Assembly: GCA_010093515.1 (NCBI GenBank)
Contig: MU001673.1
Coordinates: 151,104-215,103 of the forward strand
Source of the DNA: Lineolata rhizophorae
Taxonomy: Eukaryota; Ascomycota; Dothideomycetes; Lineolatales; Lineolataceae
Direction: 5' to 3'
DNA: 64,000 bases
Shown: positions 12,602-23,907 of the stretch, in pieces
Layout: the number at the start of each line of letters is the position of its first letter
Position numbering within the stretch: the stretch's first letter is position 1
Position numbers and translations under genes: made by a program
The notes under the pieces: model-generated
Database searches by the model: none
Seen by the model: only the letters and a program-made list of their open reading frames with translations
What the model was told of the DNA's origin: nothing

Positions 12602-12968
12602 ATTGGGATTTGCGATTGAATGACAGATTGCCCGGAATTGAGGTAGACGTTGATGGGTAGCTCTTTACATGGCACGACGCGACTCGCGTCTAGATGTCCC
12701 TGTGCTCGATGGCTCCAGGCGCGTAGTGGCGCGTAAAGTGGTCTTGGCATGAGTCGCGTGCAGTGGCCATTTCACGTGCTCGCGTAGAGACCGTTCTAAC
12801 GCTGATCTTTTTCTCCGACTTTTCCGCTCCGACACCCAATAAACTTTAAGCCACAAAATGGTTTGAGAATTTCTCATTTTGAAACTCCGGGGTTCAGAGG
12901 AGGTGTTCCCTTCGGAGTCTGGTTGTGTTCTTTACTCAATTCCTCGCAAATATAGACAACTGGTGAAA
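12602..12968. promoter_or_regulatory. Bidirectional promoter, RFC subunit / SET-domain gene
   Basis: This 367-base spacer separates two divergent start codons. It contains ACGCGA at 12677-12682 and its reverse complement TCGCGT at 12684-12689, forming a palindrome around a single C. TCGCGT also occurs at 12754-12759 and 12780-12785. ACGCGA/ACGCGT is the MluI cell-cycle box bound by MBF-type factors that drive S-phase genes. Chance expectation for ACGCGA on either strand here is well below one. Confidence 0.65.
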
Positions 12969-15040
12969 ATGCCTTCCGCTAGTGCGAACTCGTTGAGCTC
13001 CTGGTTCGTCCAAAACGGCGGCTTCATCAACGATGCAGCTGAGCTCGTGGAAGATGACGATCGCAACATATCTGTCATAGCTCGACATGACATCAACGCC
13101 GAGCGCGGCCTGACATTAGTCCTCCGATGTCCTTTGTCGGTGACGATTTCCTATCTCAATGCATGCCCACAATCCGTTCGACCTGATTTAGACAAGATAA
13201 GACGGTACCCTGAGTCCAAAAGCTCAAGGCTTGCTGGCAAAGTTCCTCCGAGCGTCGTAGCCAATTTCTTCCTTGCCGAGCAAAGCCTCATCAAAGATGG
13301 ATCATATTGGGCGCCTTATGTCGCTAGCCTTCCAGGACAGCATCAATTCACAACACCATTGTATTTCGAAGAAAAGGACCTAATGTGGCTCAAAGGAACC
13401 AACCTTTTAAACGCTAGCCAGGCTGTAATGTCAAGCAGAATGGAAGAGCATAAGAACGGGCTAGAAATACTTGGATCAGAGGGCATAGATGTCTCCGGCT
13501 TCAGCTGGTGAGCAATAGATCTGCCAACTGCTGTGGTGTAAGGCAACAAAACGACTGACCACACATTAGGAAACTCTATCTCTGGGCAAGCACGATATTC
13601 ACTTCGAGGGGTTTTGCATCCGATGATGCTTTTCACATTGAGGGAGAACTGTTTTCACTGCTTTGCCCGCTCATGGATGCGCTCAACCACAAAAACAGAT
13701 CCAAGGTGACATGGTCTACTGAAGACCAGAAATTCATTATCAACACAGAAGAATCCCTCAAGACGGGCGAGGAAATATTCAATAATTACGGTGCTCGTTC
13801 AAATGAACAGCGTAAGTTGATAATTAGTAATTTGCACAGTGCTTCTTCTTCATTGCGGCTTTGAGATCAGTATTGCTCTCAGAAGTGTCTATCGAAATCC
13901 TGAGATACGGTTAGGGCCTAGAGTCATGCTAGAACACCCAACAAGACTTCAAGGCTTGAGCAGCAACGAAGCTTACAAAGAGTAGTACTCTTCAGCTATG
14001 GGTTCGCGGTGGAAGACAATGTTGCGGATGGAGTCACAGTCCGCCTTGGACCAGCGCCTACTATTGTTCACGAGACGATGAAACGGGACTACCCAGGCCA
14101 CTTCAAATCAGAAGAGTGGAACGGAGTAGAAGCCACTTTCCAACTTCGAGGCCCCGGTCATTTTGCGCGATATAGTAGCACAGGCCACGGAATCGACGGC
14201 GTGCCACCGATAATGTTTGCATTGTTCAAGGAGCTCGCATTCTATGAGAGAAACACCACTGGGGACCAAGGCCGGCGAAATATTCCTCTGAATTCTCTGT
14301 GCGAGCTTTCTGCGCGGCGGACATTGCTTAGCCAACTGTTTGGCCGCCGCATGGCTATCACAGCAAACGATGCGACATTACCCAGCCAGCCGCAGAACCT
14401 CAAGCAGATGTACGCCAAGATCTATCGCGAATCGCAGGTTAAGATTCTCCATGACCTGATCAAGGAGCTTGAAGAAGACCTGCGCCTTGGATCAATGAAC
14501 AAAGACGACGGTTACCCCCATTTCGTCCTCGGTTCCCTGGAAGATGCGCTAAACCTCCTCTTGAAAGAGTTTTCGGGCATCCACAGGCAATTTACTAGCG
14601 GCATCGAGGCATTCTTCCAGACCAGCGACCTCGACGCCCTCTTCGAATCCGGCTGGGAAGACGTCATTTGGATCATCTTCATGTGCGTGGCGCGCATTTG
14701 TACAACAGTCCCGCCGGAGTCGGTGGCCAGGAGCCATCTCAACGCTTGGATCTCAGCCATCGGCGAGGCTTATCCAATCCACTCTGCGGCGACGGAAGGA
14801 GAGGACGAACTCGCCGATGACCTCGCCGACACCATCGAAGCTGCGGTGGCGGCGGCGCAGCAATCACTAAACCCCAATTTGATATGGACCGACAATATGT
14901 GGTCACCGGAACTGATTGCATGGGGTATGAAAGTTGTGGGTACGGAGGGGTGGCAGGCGTCGCCGGATTCGAAGTGGGAGGGGAAGTACCTAATGCCCCT
15001 TCCATCGGTGGTCAGCGCAGATGCCCAAAATGATCACTAG
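12969..15040 (+). CDS. SET-domain protein lysine methyltransferase (Rubisco-LSMT/SETD type)
   Basis: Three exons (12969-13507, 13570-13811, 13986-15040) join in phase to 611 residues. The first ~300 residues form a SET domain of the split SETD3/SETD6/RKM type: WFVQNGGFI at the start, ISVIARHDINAERG, then PLMDALNHKN (the DxxNH motif), and the post-motif NNYGARSNEQLLFSYGF, which is completed only after splicing intron 2. The remainder is an all-helical region with acidic stretches, in the place of the substrate-binding domain. Members methylate ribosomal proteins, elongation factors or actin; the target here is unknown. The ATG at 12969 was chosen because the family begins a few residues before the WF..NGGF motif. 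An upstream in-frame ATG at 12879 would add 30 residues with no family match. Confidence 0.85.
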
Positions 15041-15376
15041 TTTCCTACGGTGAATATGCGACTCAGTTACGGTTGTGTGCCCGGGAGTCTGGTGGAATTC
15101 AAATTGTGTATGCTCGGAAGGTGGCTGCATAGGCGCAAGGCTCTTCCGCAGAAGCATACACTTTTGGTGTGGCCGAATCACATGTGTTTTAGAAGCCCCT
15201 CTTCCTGAATCAGTACACTCGAGAGCGTCAAATAGCGCAAAGTATTATAGTTACAATGGATTCAAACTTTGAACCCTCCCGACGTAATCACACAGCAAAT
15301 AGGAAACGACGCTCACAAACAACGATGCCTTCGCGTCCCGGCGCCACTCGTTTTGTCCATCATAAAGTCAAACCAC
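15041..15376. other. Convergent intergenic region
   Basis: This spacer between the stops of the SET-domain gene and frataxin should hold both 3' untranslated regions. I see no further gene or repeat. Confidence 0.55.
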
Positions 15377-16200
15377 TCACTCATCCCTCTCAACGTTAAT
15401 GTTAAGCTCCTTCTTCAGCAACTGAGCCAGACTCGACCCATCTCTCAGGTAAATCCAGCCGCCCACACCTCCCCCTTCTTTTTCATGCATCGACTCGCCC
15501 TGAACAACCCAGTCATACCGTTTTGGCCCAGTGAGTGGCGAGCTCAGCCAGATCTGCTTGTTGGGCGGTTGCTTGTTGATCACGTACGTTCCCTGCTGGG
15601 TATCGATAGTAAGGACGCCCGCCTATGATCACAAAGCCGCGGTCGTCAGCGCCAAGCAGATCAATGATCCAAGCATGCAACAGCACAACCATCACCACCA
15701 CTACCGCTCACAAATCCCTACCCGCCTCACCCGAAAACCTTCCCAAGGAGAAACGGTGGAGAAACAAGCCTTACCGCAAACTCGACTTCCAGCCCCTCAC
15801 TCCGCTCCTGCACCTCCTCCAGCTTTCCTTGCAACTCCTCCAGAAACCCGTCCGCCAGCTCGTGGTATTCCTCATACGAGATCTCAGCCGGCTGCACCGC
15901 CTTCGGCTCACCCGCCGGCGTCGTGTTGCCCTCCTTGTCGGCGTCCTCGGGCGCCGGCGGCGGCATCACGCCGTGCCGCGCCGCACTGGCGTGCAATTGG
16001 TGTCGCGGCTGCTGGGAAGGGCGCTGCCGGGTAGGCGGGGCGGCGGCGGCGGCGGCGCGCGACGACGAAGACGAGGCGAACGGGAGGCGGCATGCGAGGG
16101 GAAGCGGGCGAGCGGTGGTGGTCGTGGAACTTGGGCGGCGGAGGAGGGCTGGGGGCTGTCGCGCGGTGGAGCGGAGAGCGCGGAGGTGGTGGGGCCTCAT
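15377..16200 (-). CDS. YFH1: Frataxin, mitochondrial
   Basis: Two exons (16200-15775 and 15622-15377) join in phase 0 to 223 residues. Frataxin assists iron-sulfur cluster assembly on the ISCU/NFS1 scaffold in the matrix. The C-terminal exon carries the family core: [22 protein letters not shown], then [20 protein letters not shown]. The acidic helix 1 ([24 protein letters not shown]) with the iron-binding face lies near residues 100-123. The N-terminus is a long Arg/Ser/Ala-rich presequence without acidic residues, a clear mitochondrial targeting signal. ATG 16200 was chosen because translation from there starts with an ideal presequence; in-frame codons further upstream look non-coding. An extra Glu/Gly-rich loop sits between WV and GGWIY. 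It is divergent from AP-3 sigma. Confidence 0.95.
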
Positions 16201-16552
16201 GTTTGCGGGAAGCAGTCCGACAGATATGGGACAAGGCAGTCCTTCAAGGCGGGTGAGACAATTGGGCGCGAAAGGTCGGTGGAGCCGGTTGGCGAGCGTT
16301 GGGGGAGAGCAGTTGGAGTTGGCAGAGCAAGGACAAACGTGAAGAGGCGGGGATGAGCGGGAGCTTGGGCCACTGCGGAGGTTCTCGACCATTCTCACTG
16401 ATTATGGTCAAGCACCGTGGGGAAAAGCAAATCTACACTTAGAACATACACCGGCTTTTGCTTCGCGCTCAGCCAGAGAGGGTTCCCTCCAGACCATTCT
16501 AGCGCTTTGACTCCATGAATACATTTCTACGGACCTCACGAGCGCCGCCAAT
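16201..16552. promoter_or_regulatory. Bidirectional promoter, frataxin / AP-3 sigma
   Basis: This 352-base spacer lies between two divergent start codons and must contain both promoters and 5' leaders. I could not assign a specific factor site. Confidence 0.5.
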
Positions 16553-17356
16553 ATGATCAACGCCGTGCTCGTCTTCAACAACTCGGGCCAACCCCGCCTC
16601 ACAAAGTTCTACACGCAACTCGTACGCCTCCGGCTTATTTTCGCGCCTCTTCCGCCTGCGTATGCATTACTGGATCACTAACCGGGTTTTTGTCTCTGGC
16701 AGGAAACATCCGTCCAACAACGCCTCATCTCCGAGATCTTCACGCTCGTCTCCAACCGGCCGCCCTCAGCCTGCAACTTCCTCCCTCTCCCGCCCCTGCT
16801 GCAAGCCCAATCCACGCCCTCAGCAACCACCACTCGCGCAGGCGGCACCGTCTCCCCCGGCAGCGGCGCCGCCAGCAGCAGCACCACCAGCACGACGACG
16901 ACGCCGGCAGCGACGACGACGACGCCCTCGGACACGCCCTCGCTGGTGACGTACCGGCACTACGCGACGCTGTACTTCATCCTGATCAGCACGGCGACGG
17001 AGTCGCCGCTGGCCCTGCTCGACCTGATCCAGGTCTTCGTCGAGGCCCTCGACCGCCTCTTCGAGAACGTCTGCGAGCTCGACCTCATCTTCAACTTCGA
17101 GACCCTGCACGCCGCCCTCGCCGAGCTCGTCGTCGCCGGCGTCGTCGTCGAGACCCGCCTCGACCGCGTCGTCGCCGGCGTCCGCGCCCAGGGCGCCGTC
17201 GCGAAGAGGCCTGTGAACGAGGGCAAGGCCGGCGGCGGCGGCGGTGGCGCTGGCGGGGCCGGCGTCGGCGGGGGTGGCGGCGCCGGCGTTGGTGGGCTGG
17301 GGTTGGGGGGGTTGGGCGCGTTCGGGAGGGGCGAGGGGATTTGGACGGGGCGATAG
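16553..17356 (+). CDS. APS3: AP-3 adaptor complex sigma subunit
   Basis: Two exons (16553-16621 and 16703-17356) join in phase 0 to 240 residues. AP-3 sigma is the small subunit of the adaptor that carries cargo from Golgi/endosomes to the vacuole. The start MINAVLVFNNSGQPRLTKFY is the family N-terminus, followed by ETSVQQRLISEIFTLVSNRP, TYRHYATLYFILI, SPLALLDLIQVFVEALDRLFENVCELDLIF and VVAGVVVETRLDRVVAGV. Two oddities are visible: a ~50-residue Thr/Ser/Ala/Pro insertion (about 45-95) between the LPLPPLL strand and TYRHYATLYF, and a ~50-residue Gly-rich tail. Both are low-complexity and raise the length well above the usual ~160-200. The insertion is encoded in frame with no splice signals that would remove it cleanly. 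Confidence 0.92.
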
Positions 17357-18030
17357 GTCGCGGGGGTCGGTGAGGGTGGGGCGTGGGATGAGGAGTGAAG
17401 TAGGAGAGCGGATCGTACGGGTTGGGGTGGGGACGGGCGATGGGGCGGCCTCCGATCTGGACGGGTTTGGTGATGCATCGCACTGTTGGGTATTGGTCGA
17501 GGTGGTCTGAGAAAGGCACGATTGCAGGCTGCTCGTGTAATGTTGCTAGGTTCGAAGCTGTGTTCGCGGGTACAACCACACGTTCGCACGTATGGCCAGA
17601 AGGGCAACGCAGTCCTACAATGTGAACATCGCTTCTTCTGTGTTGGGGCCTTCCAACAGCCAGTTGCACATCATGGACCTTGCTCGACATAGGCTGATCG
17701 ATCCTAATACCTCAGATGCATTATGTCGGGTAGCACTTCGTGATACACATCACCTGCGTCCGTGCCACCTACCCACCTCCCACACATTTCCCACACATGG
17801 GACACTCAAAACTTCTTTTCCAATTTTACAGAGCGCGGTACAAGCGCGCATGTATTCTATCTACACCAGCACGAACCCTTTCCCAACCCACCGTAGCCGC
17901 CCATAAAACGACATCATAGATAGACTGTCCAACAAGGAACATACACCGAGCCGTCCAGCCCCGTCCAGCTCCAAACTAGAACCATAAGGTAATGATATGA
18001 GCGCGACCAACCTCCCCCAGAAAGCCCCCC
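17357..18030. other. Intergenic up to the assembly gap
   Basis: The region starts GC-rich and becomes lower in GC. It should hold the AP-3 sigma 3' region. Overlapping frames on both strands lack motifs. An open minus-strand frame runs out of the gap and stops at 17976; it could be the tail of the gene entering the gap from the right, but too little is readable to say. Confidence 0.4.
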
Positions 18031-18803
18031 NNNNNNNNNNNNNNNNNNNNNNNNNNNNNNNNNNNNNNNNNNNNNNNNNNNNNNNNNNNNNNNNNNNNNN
18101 NNNNNNNNNNNNNNNNNNNNNNNNNNNNNNNNNNNNNNNNNNNNNNNNNNNNNNNNNNNNNNNNNNNNNNNNNNNNNNNNNNNNNNNNNNNNNNNNNNNN
18201 NNNNNNNNNNNNNNNNNNNNNNNNNNNNNNNNNNNNNNNNNNNNNNNNNNNNNNNNNNNNNNNNNNNNNNNNNNNNNNNNNNNNNNNNNNNNNNNNNNNN
18301 NNNNNNNNNNNNNNNNNNNNNNNNNNNNNNNNNNNNNNNNNNNNNNNNNNNNNNNNNNNNNNNNNNNNNNNNNNNNNNNNNNNNNNNNNNNNNNNNNNNN
18401 NNNNNNNNNNNNNNNNNNNNNNNNNNNNNNNNNNNNNNNNNNNNNNNNNNNNNNNNNNNNNNNNNNNNNNNNNNNNNNNNNNNNNNNNNNNNNNNNNNNN
18501 NNNNNNNNNNNNNNNNNNNNNNNNNNNNNNNNNNNNNNNNNNNNNNNNNNNNNNNNNNNNNNNNNNNNNNNNNNNNNNNNNNNNNNNNNNNNNNNNNNNN
18601 NNNNNNNNNNNNNNNNNNNNNNNNNNNNNNNNNNNNNNNNNNNNNNNNNNNNNNNNNNNNNNNNNNNNNNNNNNNNNNNNNNNNNNNNNNNNNNNNNNNN
18701 NNNNNNNNNNNNNNNNNNNNNNNNNNNNNNNNNNNNNNNNNNNNNNNNNNNNNNNNNNNNNNNNNNNNNNNNNNNNNNNNNNNNNNNNNNNNNNNNNNNN
18801 NNN
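18031..18803. other. Assembly gap (773 N)
   Basis: Every base is N. A minus-strand gene enters the gap from the right, so coding sequence is missing. Any apparent reading frame across the gap has no meaning. Confidence 1.
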
Positions 18804-19565
18804 AGAAGCGGAAGGGAGCAAATTGCTCATGCGAGAAAGTCAGAAACTACGTACCAGGAGCCGCATCGCCTTCTCCTCGAGGCCCTCGGCGCGATCCGCC
18901 CCCGCCGCGCCCTCCGACTCGTCCTGGACGTACCGCAGCGTCGTCCGATGAGCCTCGAGGTCCGCGTCGGGCCGGCAGTAGTAACCCGCCGCGGCAGCGC
19001 CGGCGCTGGGCGACCGCGACGGGCGGTCCGGCGCCGCGGCGACCACCCTGCCGCTGCCGCTGCGTTTCGACGAGCATTTGCTCGTGCGGGCCGTCGACTC
19101 GTCGGCGGCGGTGACGGCGGCGGTAGCGGCGGTGCCGCCGCCGCCGCAGTAGCAGCTGGCGCGGCTGGACCCGTGCCTCTCGTCGCCCTTCCCGGCCTCC
19201 TCCTCGTTCAGCGAGCCATTGGAGAAGTACGTGGTAGCGGGCGAGGAACCCGGCTGGTGGACTGCCGCCGACGACACGCTGCTCGACGACGTCGACTGGG
19301 TGCGCGTCTCATGGCCGCCGCGAACCGGGGCACAGTGTGGCTGCAGCCACGAGTCCGGGGTCGAATCGGTGGATGCGGGCGAGGGGAAGCCCTTGGCGAT
19401 GATGGGGGCTTTTTCGGGATCTTGCGCGGGATCTTGCGCGGCGCCCAATCGGGGCGAGCTGCTGTGCTGGACGCGGAGGGGGTGGTGGTGGTGGTGGTAG
19501 TGCTGGTGGTGGTGATAATTGGGCGCGTAGCTCATGGGAGGGGCCGTGAGTGGCCCGGCCATCAT
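18804..19565 (-). CDS. Unrecognised His/Ser-rich protein, truncated by gap
   Basis: Partial gene. From the ATG at 19565 (a second in-frame ATG follows at once) the frame is open to a likely donor at the left edge: CTG followed by GTACGT near 18855, just after the EEKAMRLL stretch, so about 237 residues are readable in exon 1. The N-terminus is a His run (HHHQHYHHHHH) coded by a CAC/CAT repeat; then come Ser/Pro-rich, Gly/Ala-rich and RSPS-rich disordered stretches. Only the last ~40 residues (YYCRPDADLEAHRTTLRYVQDESEG, then EEKAMRLL) look like a folded, possibly conserved segment. The rest of the gene lies in the gap. I do not recognise the family. Confidence 0.5.
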
Positions 19566-22500
19566 GGCGCGGGCAGCTGCGGCGGTGCAGCGGCGGCGGC
19601 GACGGCGGCGGAAGTGGGTTGTGCCGGCGGCGGCGGCTGCGACCGGCGGCTGCGGAACGACGGGCGGCTGCGGCGGGCTGCGGCGCCCGAACGGCTCTTT
19701 CTCTGAAGCGAGGAGCGGCGACAGGCGCAGCGGCGGCTACAACGACGACGAGGCAGCCGGCCGGCCGGCGGCATGTTACTATTATACGGCAGGAGCAGGG
19801 ACGGAGCGGAGGCAGGGCGAGGGAGATGAAGGAGGAGAGGGAGAGAGGGAGAGAAAAGGGAGAGGGCGCGGGCGCGGGCAGCAGCGCGCTGTCTGTCTTT
19901 CCCGTGTCTCTTAGCAGTCTTGGGAGGAGGGATTGGCAAGCGCCGCGTTGCAGCGCAAGTCCGTTCTTGTCCCCGGGGGAAGCGGCCTTCTTTTTTTTCT
20001 TGGGGGCGACCTGGGCGCGGGCCGGGCAGAGATGGGAAGGGTTACAAGACGGACGTCTCGTCCGCCCAAGGCCCTTGGCTCTTCCAATTGATGGCTGAAG
20101 CCAAGGGCCAAGCTCCCCTCTGACGCTTGGCGGGCCACCCGTTTCCCCGGCCGCGGCCCTGCGCAACCGCGCGTTGCCTTTCCTTTTCGCTCTCCGCCTG
20201 CGCCGGGCCGTCGTGGTGGGATCGGCCGTCGCTCCGCCGGGTCCGCCGACCGGCGGTGCGCGGCTTGCGTTTCCATCTCGTATGTGTCCCCCGGGGGCAG
20301 CGAGCGACGACGACCGCAGGCAGCTGGCGGGGCGGGAGGGGCGCCAGCGCCGCCGGGCTCGCGCGGGCGGGGACGGCCTTGGCCAGCCCTGGCAATTCCT
20401 TCGTCTCGCGGCCGGGCGTGGGCATGTGTACCTCGCTCTGTAGATGAAGGGCTCCCTTGCGGCTGGGCGCGGCGGCTTGGGACGCTGGATGGCGATGCAG
20501 CGGCGCCGGCAGCCAAGAAAGGCGGGACGGAGCCGGCGCCGGAGATGCCAGGTCTTGGCCCTGTTCAGGTCGCGCGCCAAGCCAAGGCGACAAGGCCGGG
20601 AGCTCCTCGGCCCCAGCGCCGCCTTTCCACTGCCAGTTTGCCAGCGTGCGCCCCAACAGCCATGTATGTCCGTGCTACCGAGTGCTCCGTAGGCATGCAC
20701 ATACCTACACACCTCCATACACCTGTGCGGAGTACATGCCGGACGTGCTGTTGCGAACTCCCATTGCGTCTTTCCGGCCCCGACGGAACTTCGAGCCCGC
20801 AGCTCGCGCGGCACGTCGCACCTGCAGGACCGCCCCGCCCTCTCGCCCAATGGGATCCGCCTTCTCGCCCCCGCGGACTTGGTTGCGGCTCGTCGCTGAT
20901 TGGCGCCGCACGCTCCCTATGCACAGTCCGACCTCTACGCCATCTCCATCTCCCATGGCCTTCCAAGGCCCGCGCCGTCTTGGCCTCGGGAGAGCAGGCG
21001 AGCCGGCGTGGATCGCTCCGTTGGCCGGCGGCTCGGCGCCCGCAACTGGAAATCCAGTCTGTACCTACACATACTACGGGCGTACAACGCGCCCAGCCCC
21101 CCGGGCAGTTTCCAATCTCAAGGCCCCACGCATGCCCGCCGAGCCAGCGGAAGGTTTGGCGTCGCGGAGGCTTCCTTGGTCCTCCGCGCCTTTGTGGTAC
21201 GACTATGTACAGTACATCCGCCCACCGCGCAGCCGTGTGGCACGGGGACCCACCGCCGAGGCTCGGCACTACCTTCGAGTGGTACGGGCTCGCAAGCGCT
21301 TGGGGCTATTTTTTTGGTTTTTTTTTTTTTTTTGGGTTTCTTTCTGGGCTTTTTCTTCGCTCTGGCCTGCCAATTTCCCCATTTCTGGGCGCCGACGTAC
21401 CGTACGCTCCTACCTACGTGTCTCGGTGGCACTGTGGGCCGGGCTGGGCCTAAGGGAAAATCCGGGCGAGACGTGAGTTATCTCGCACACTACCTACACA
21501 TGCACACGCGTGGCATCTTGGCCCTTGGGAAGTCTCCACAATTACCGTTTGTTGCCCGGTACGTTGAGAAGGTTCTTGTCCTCGGTTTCCTGGATTTTAT
21601 ATTGCCGCACCCTATCGTATGCCCTTTTGAAACCAGATCCCCGATACGGGAAGTCTAGATCCTACTACGGAGCTTCGCGTCGGACGCCTGATGGGTGCAG
21701 TCAAGGGTCCAACGGCCTGCTTCCAGGGAGGTCTCCCGATTGGGGGGGGGAATGAGGCTCTGAAGCATCCGCGACAATTCCTTGCGTTTCCCCCCCATGG
21801 ACCATTCATTCCACTGTTCCCTCTTTCCGTGCCTTTCTCTAAAATCTCCCGCCTTCTCGGCATGGGTCAGTTGCTTAGGTTCCCTTATCTCAGCCGCGTT
21901 ACGCGGCCTGCCGTTCTACGTGCTAGTCACCGCTGGCTCCATTCGTGATCGCACAATTCCGCCCAAGCATCTTGGCGCTTGATGAATCAACACGCCAAGA
22001 GAGCATTCCGTGGTTGCGCAGAACTAGCGGGCCAGGGTTGATGCTCGACCCGCTCCATTCCTCCCCGTTCCGGAATCCGCCAGCCCTGTCTGGCCGCCAG
22101 CACTTGCCGTAAGGGGCGTTCTGCGGTCGTTGAGCTGGTAGCGTTCCAGGCTTTCTTGGGGTAGGCTCTCCAGTGTCTTCCAGGCCTTGGCGCCGCTGTT
22201 GTTCTCTCTGCGGCAGAGAAACAGGCCAGGCTTCTTGATAGAAACGGTTTTGACTTCATCTCTCCTGCGTCCAGATAGTGGGTGGGCACTTCGCTACTGT
22301 CATCCTGCCTCTAACGCATCAGTCAGGCTCTACGCAACGTTAGGTACTCCCAGAATGGGCGAGAACTTTCCCGTCCTAGGGAGCAATCGTGAAGTGGAGC
22401 ATGGTCGTAGTGAACCTATGGAGATCCGCGCTCTACCTCACTTCATGTGATCAGGCAGGCTTTAAAACCACCTGCCCATTACTTTCAAGTTGGGATATAG

Positions 22501-22709
22501 ACAGTCAATCTGCAGTACATACAATACACTCCAGCCATCATGATTCATAGGCCCCTTTTATTCATCATCCGACCCCATAACAGCTTAGCTAGTGTGGACA
22601 ATGACGAACCGACCGTAGCGGTCTGGAGGTTACAATCCAGCCTTGAAGCCCAACCACTACCGTCCAGATGAAGGGATAGTCAAAAACCCGACACTTGTAC
22701 AGTGTAACG
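19566..22709. other. Long GC-rich non-coding tract
   Basis: About 3.1 kb with no gene I can support. The left 2 kb is so GC-rich that frames of several hundred codons are open on both strands at once (for example 19309-20850 minus and 20284-21453 plus), with Arg/Pro/Ala-rich translations and no motif. It is best read as the promoter and long 5' leader of the gap-truncated gene. A T16 run lies at 21318-21333. The right part (21.5-22.7 kb) has ordinary composition and leads into the 3' end of ureG. Confidence 0.45.
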
Positions 22710-22949
22710 CTAGTTCGGATGACTCGCTCCGCTCGCCTTCCAGGCGCTCAGTATCAGGTCGACAATGTGGTTTACATTCTTTCCATTTTTCACCTGGGCG
22801 AAAATGGTGGGCCCTCCCTCCCTAGGTCGGTGTCAGTAGCTTCTTGATCACTTCCCCCTCAAAAAAAAAAAAAACAAGCACTCTATGAGTAAGAAAGAAC
22901 TGTCCAAGTGGTGAGAGTTATAAACGCAAAAACACAAAATGTGAAGCCT

Positions 22950-22995
<46 letters not shown>

Positions 22996-23907
22996 AGAAG
23001 AAGAACAGCTCTTTGCAAAACCACGACTCCTGGGAAACGTGATCCGCTCACCTCATCTTCCTCGCATCCCTATCCATAACCCCCAAATCCGCCCCCACAA
23101 TCTCGGCCAAGTCCGTCTTATTCACGACCAGCAAATCGCTCTGGGTGATGCCGGGCCCGCCCTTCCTGGGAATCTTGTCGCCGCCGCTCACGTCGATGAC
23201 GTAGACGATGAAGTCGGCGAGCTCGCGGCTGTAGTTGGCGGCCAGGTTGTCGCCGCCGCTCTCGATGAGCAGCAGCTGGGCGGCGTGGGCGCGGTGCAGG
23301 TCCTCGAGCGCGGCCAGGTTGGCCGACACGTCCTCGCGCACCGCCGCGTGCGGGCAGCCCCCCGTCTCGATCGCCCGGATCCGCTCCGCCGGCAGCGCCG
23401 CCTGCGCCGTCAGGAACTCGCAGTCCTCCCGCGTGAAGATGTCGTTCGTCACCGCCGCCACCGAGTACCGGTCGCGCAGGGCGCGGCAGAGCGCCAGCAT
23501 GAGCGCCGTCTTGCCGGAGCCGACGGGGCTGCGAGGGGGGGGCGGAGGGGGAGGGAGTTAGCCGCGGCGACGAGCGCGAAGTTGGAACGAGGGGGAGAAC
23601 GGAGCGGCGCGATCTTTTCCACGGAAGAAGCTGGATTGGGGGGAACACGGTATATGGGAGGGAGAGGTTGAACGGGGTTCTCAAGTATAGCCGCGCTGCC
23701 TATGCCCCGGTACGAAGAACATTATGAGAGAACGTACCCGCCTATCCCGACTGTAAAGGCCCGCTGCTTGAAGTCCCTCCCCTCCATGATAGGCATCTCC
23801 CTGCCCAGGAACGACCCGGGCCCCTCGAGGATCTCGTGCGAGTGCCCGTGGTCCGCGCCGTTGGCGTGCGAGTGCGAGACGCCGCCGCCATGCGAGTGCG
23901 TCGCCAT
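22710..23907 (-). CDS. ureG: Urease accessory GTPase UreG
   Basis: Three exons (23907-23738, 23528-23052, 22821-22710) join in phase to 252 residues. UreG hydrolyses GTP to deliver nickel to urease. The N-terminus is His-rich ([15 protein letters not shown], then DHGHSHE), the usual nickel-binding tail of eukaryotic UreG. The P-loop GPVGSGKT (57-64) is formed across intron 1. The conserved [17 protein letters not shown] carries the metal-binding CPH motif, and VVNKTDLA is the guanine-recognition motif. The last exon, too short to find without splicing, reads [15 protein letters not shown] and ends with [10 protein letters not shown], the correct family C-terminus. Intron 2 (22822-23051) contains A14 and A43 runs (T runs on the gene strand). 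No urease subunit lies nearby. Confidence 0.95.
22951..22993. repeat. A43 homopolymer in ureG intron 2
   Basis: A run of 43 A on the plus strand is followed by GAA repeats. A second run of 14 A lies at 22861-22874, and both are preceded by CCTC. On the gene strand these are T runs inside the intron, upstream of the acceptor. Confidence 0.95.

Noticed and set aside
17997-19706. 569-codon plus-strand frame crossing the gap
   Set aside because: Almost half of it is N; the readable part is the antisense of the His/Ser-rich exon.
19309-20850. 513-codon minus-strand open frame
   Set aside because: Arg/Pro/Ala-rich translation without motifs, overlapping a better gene in another frame and open frames on the other strand; explained by high GC.
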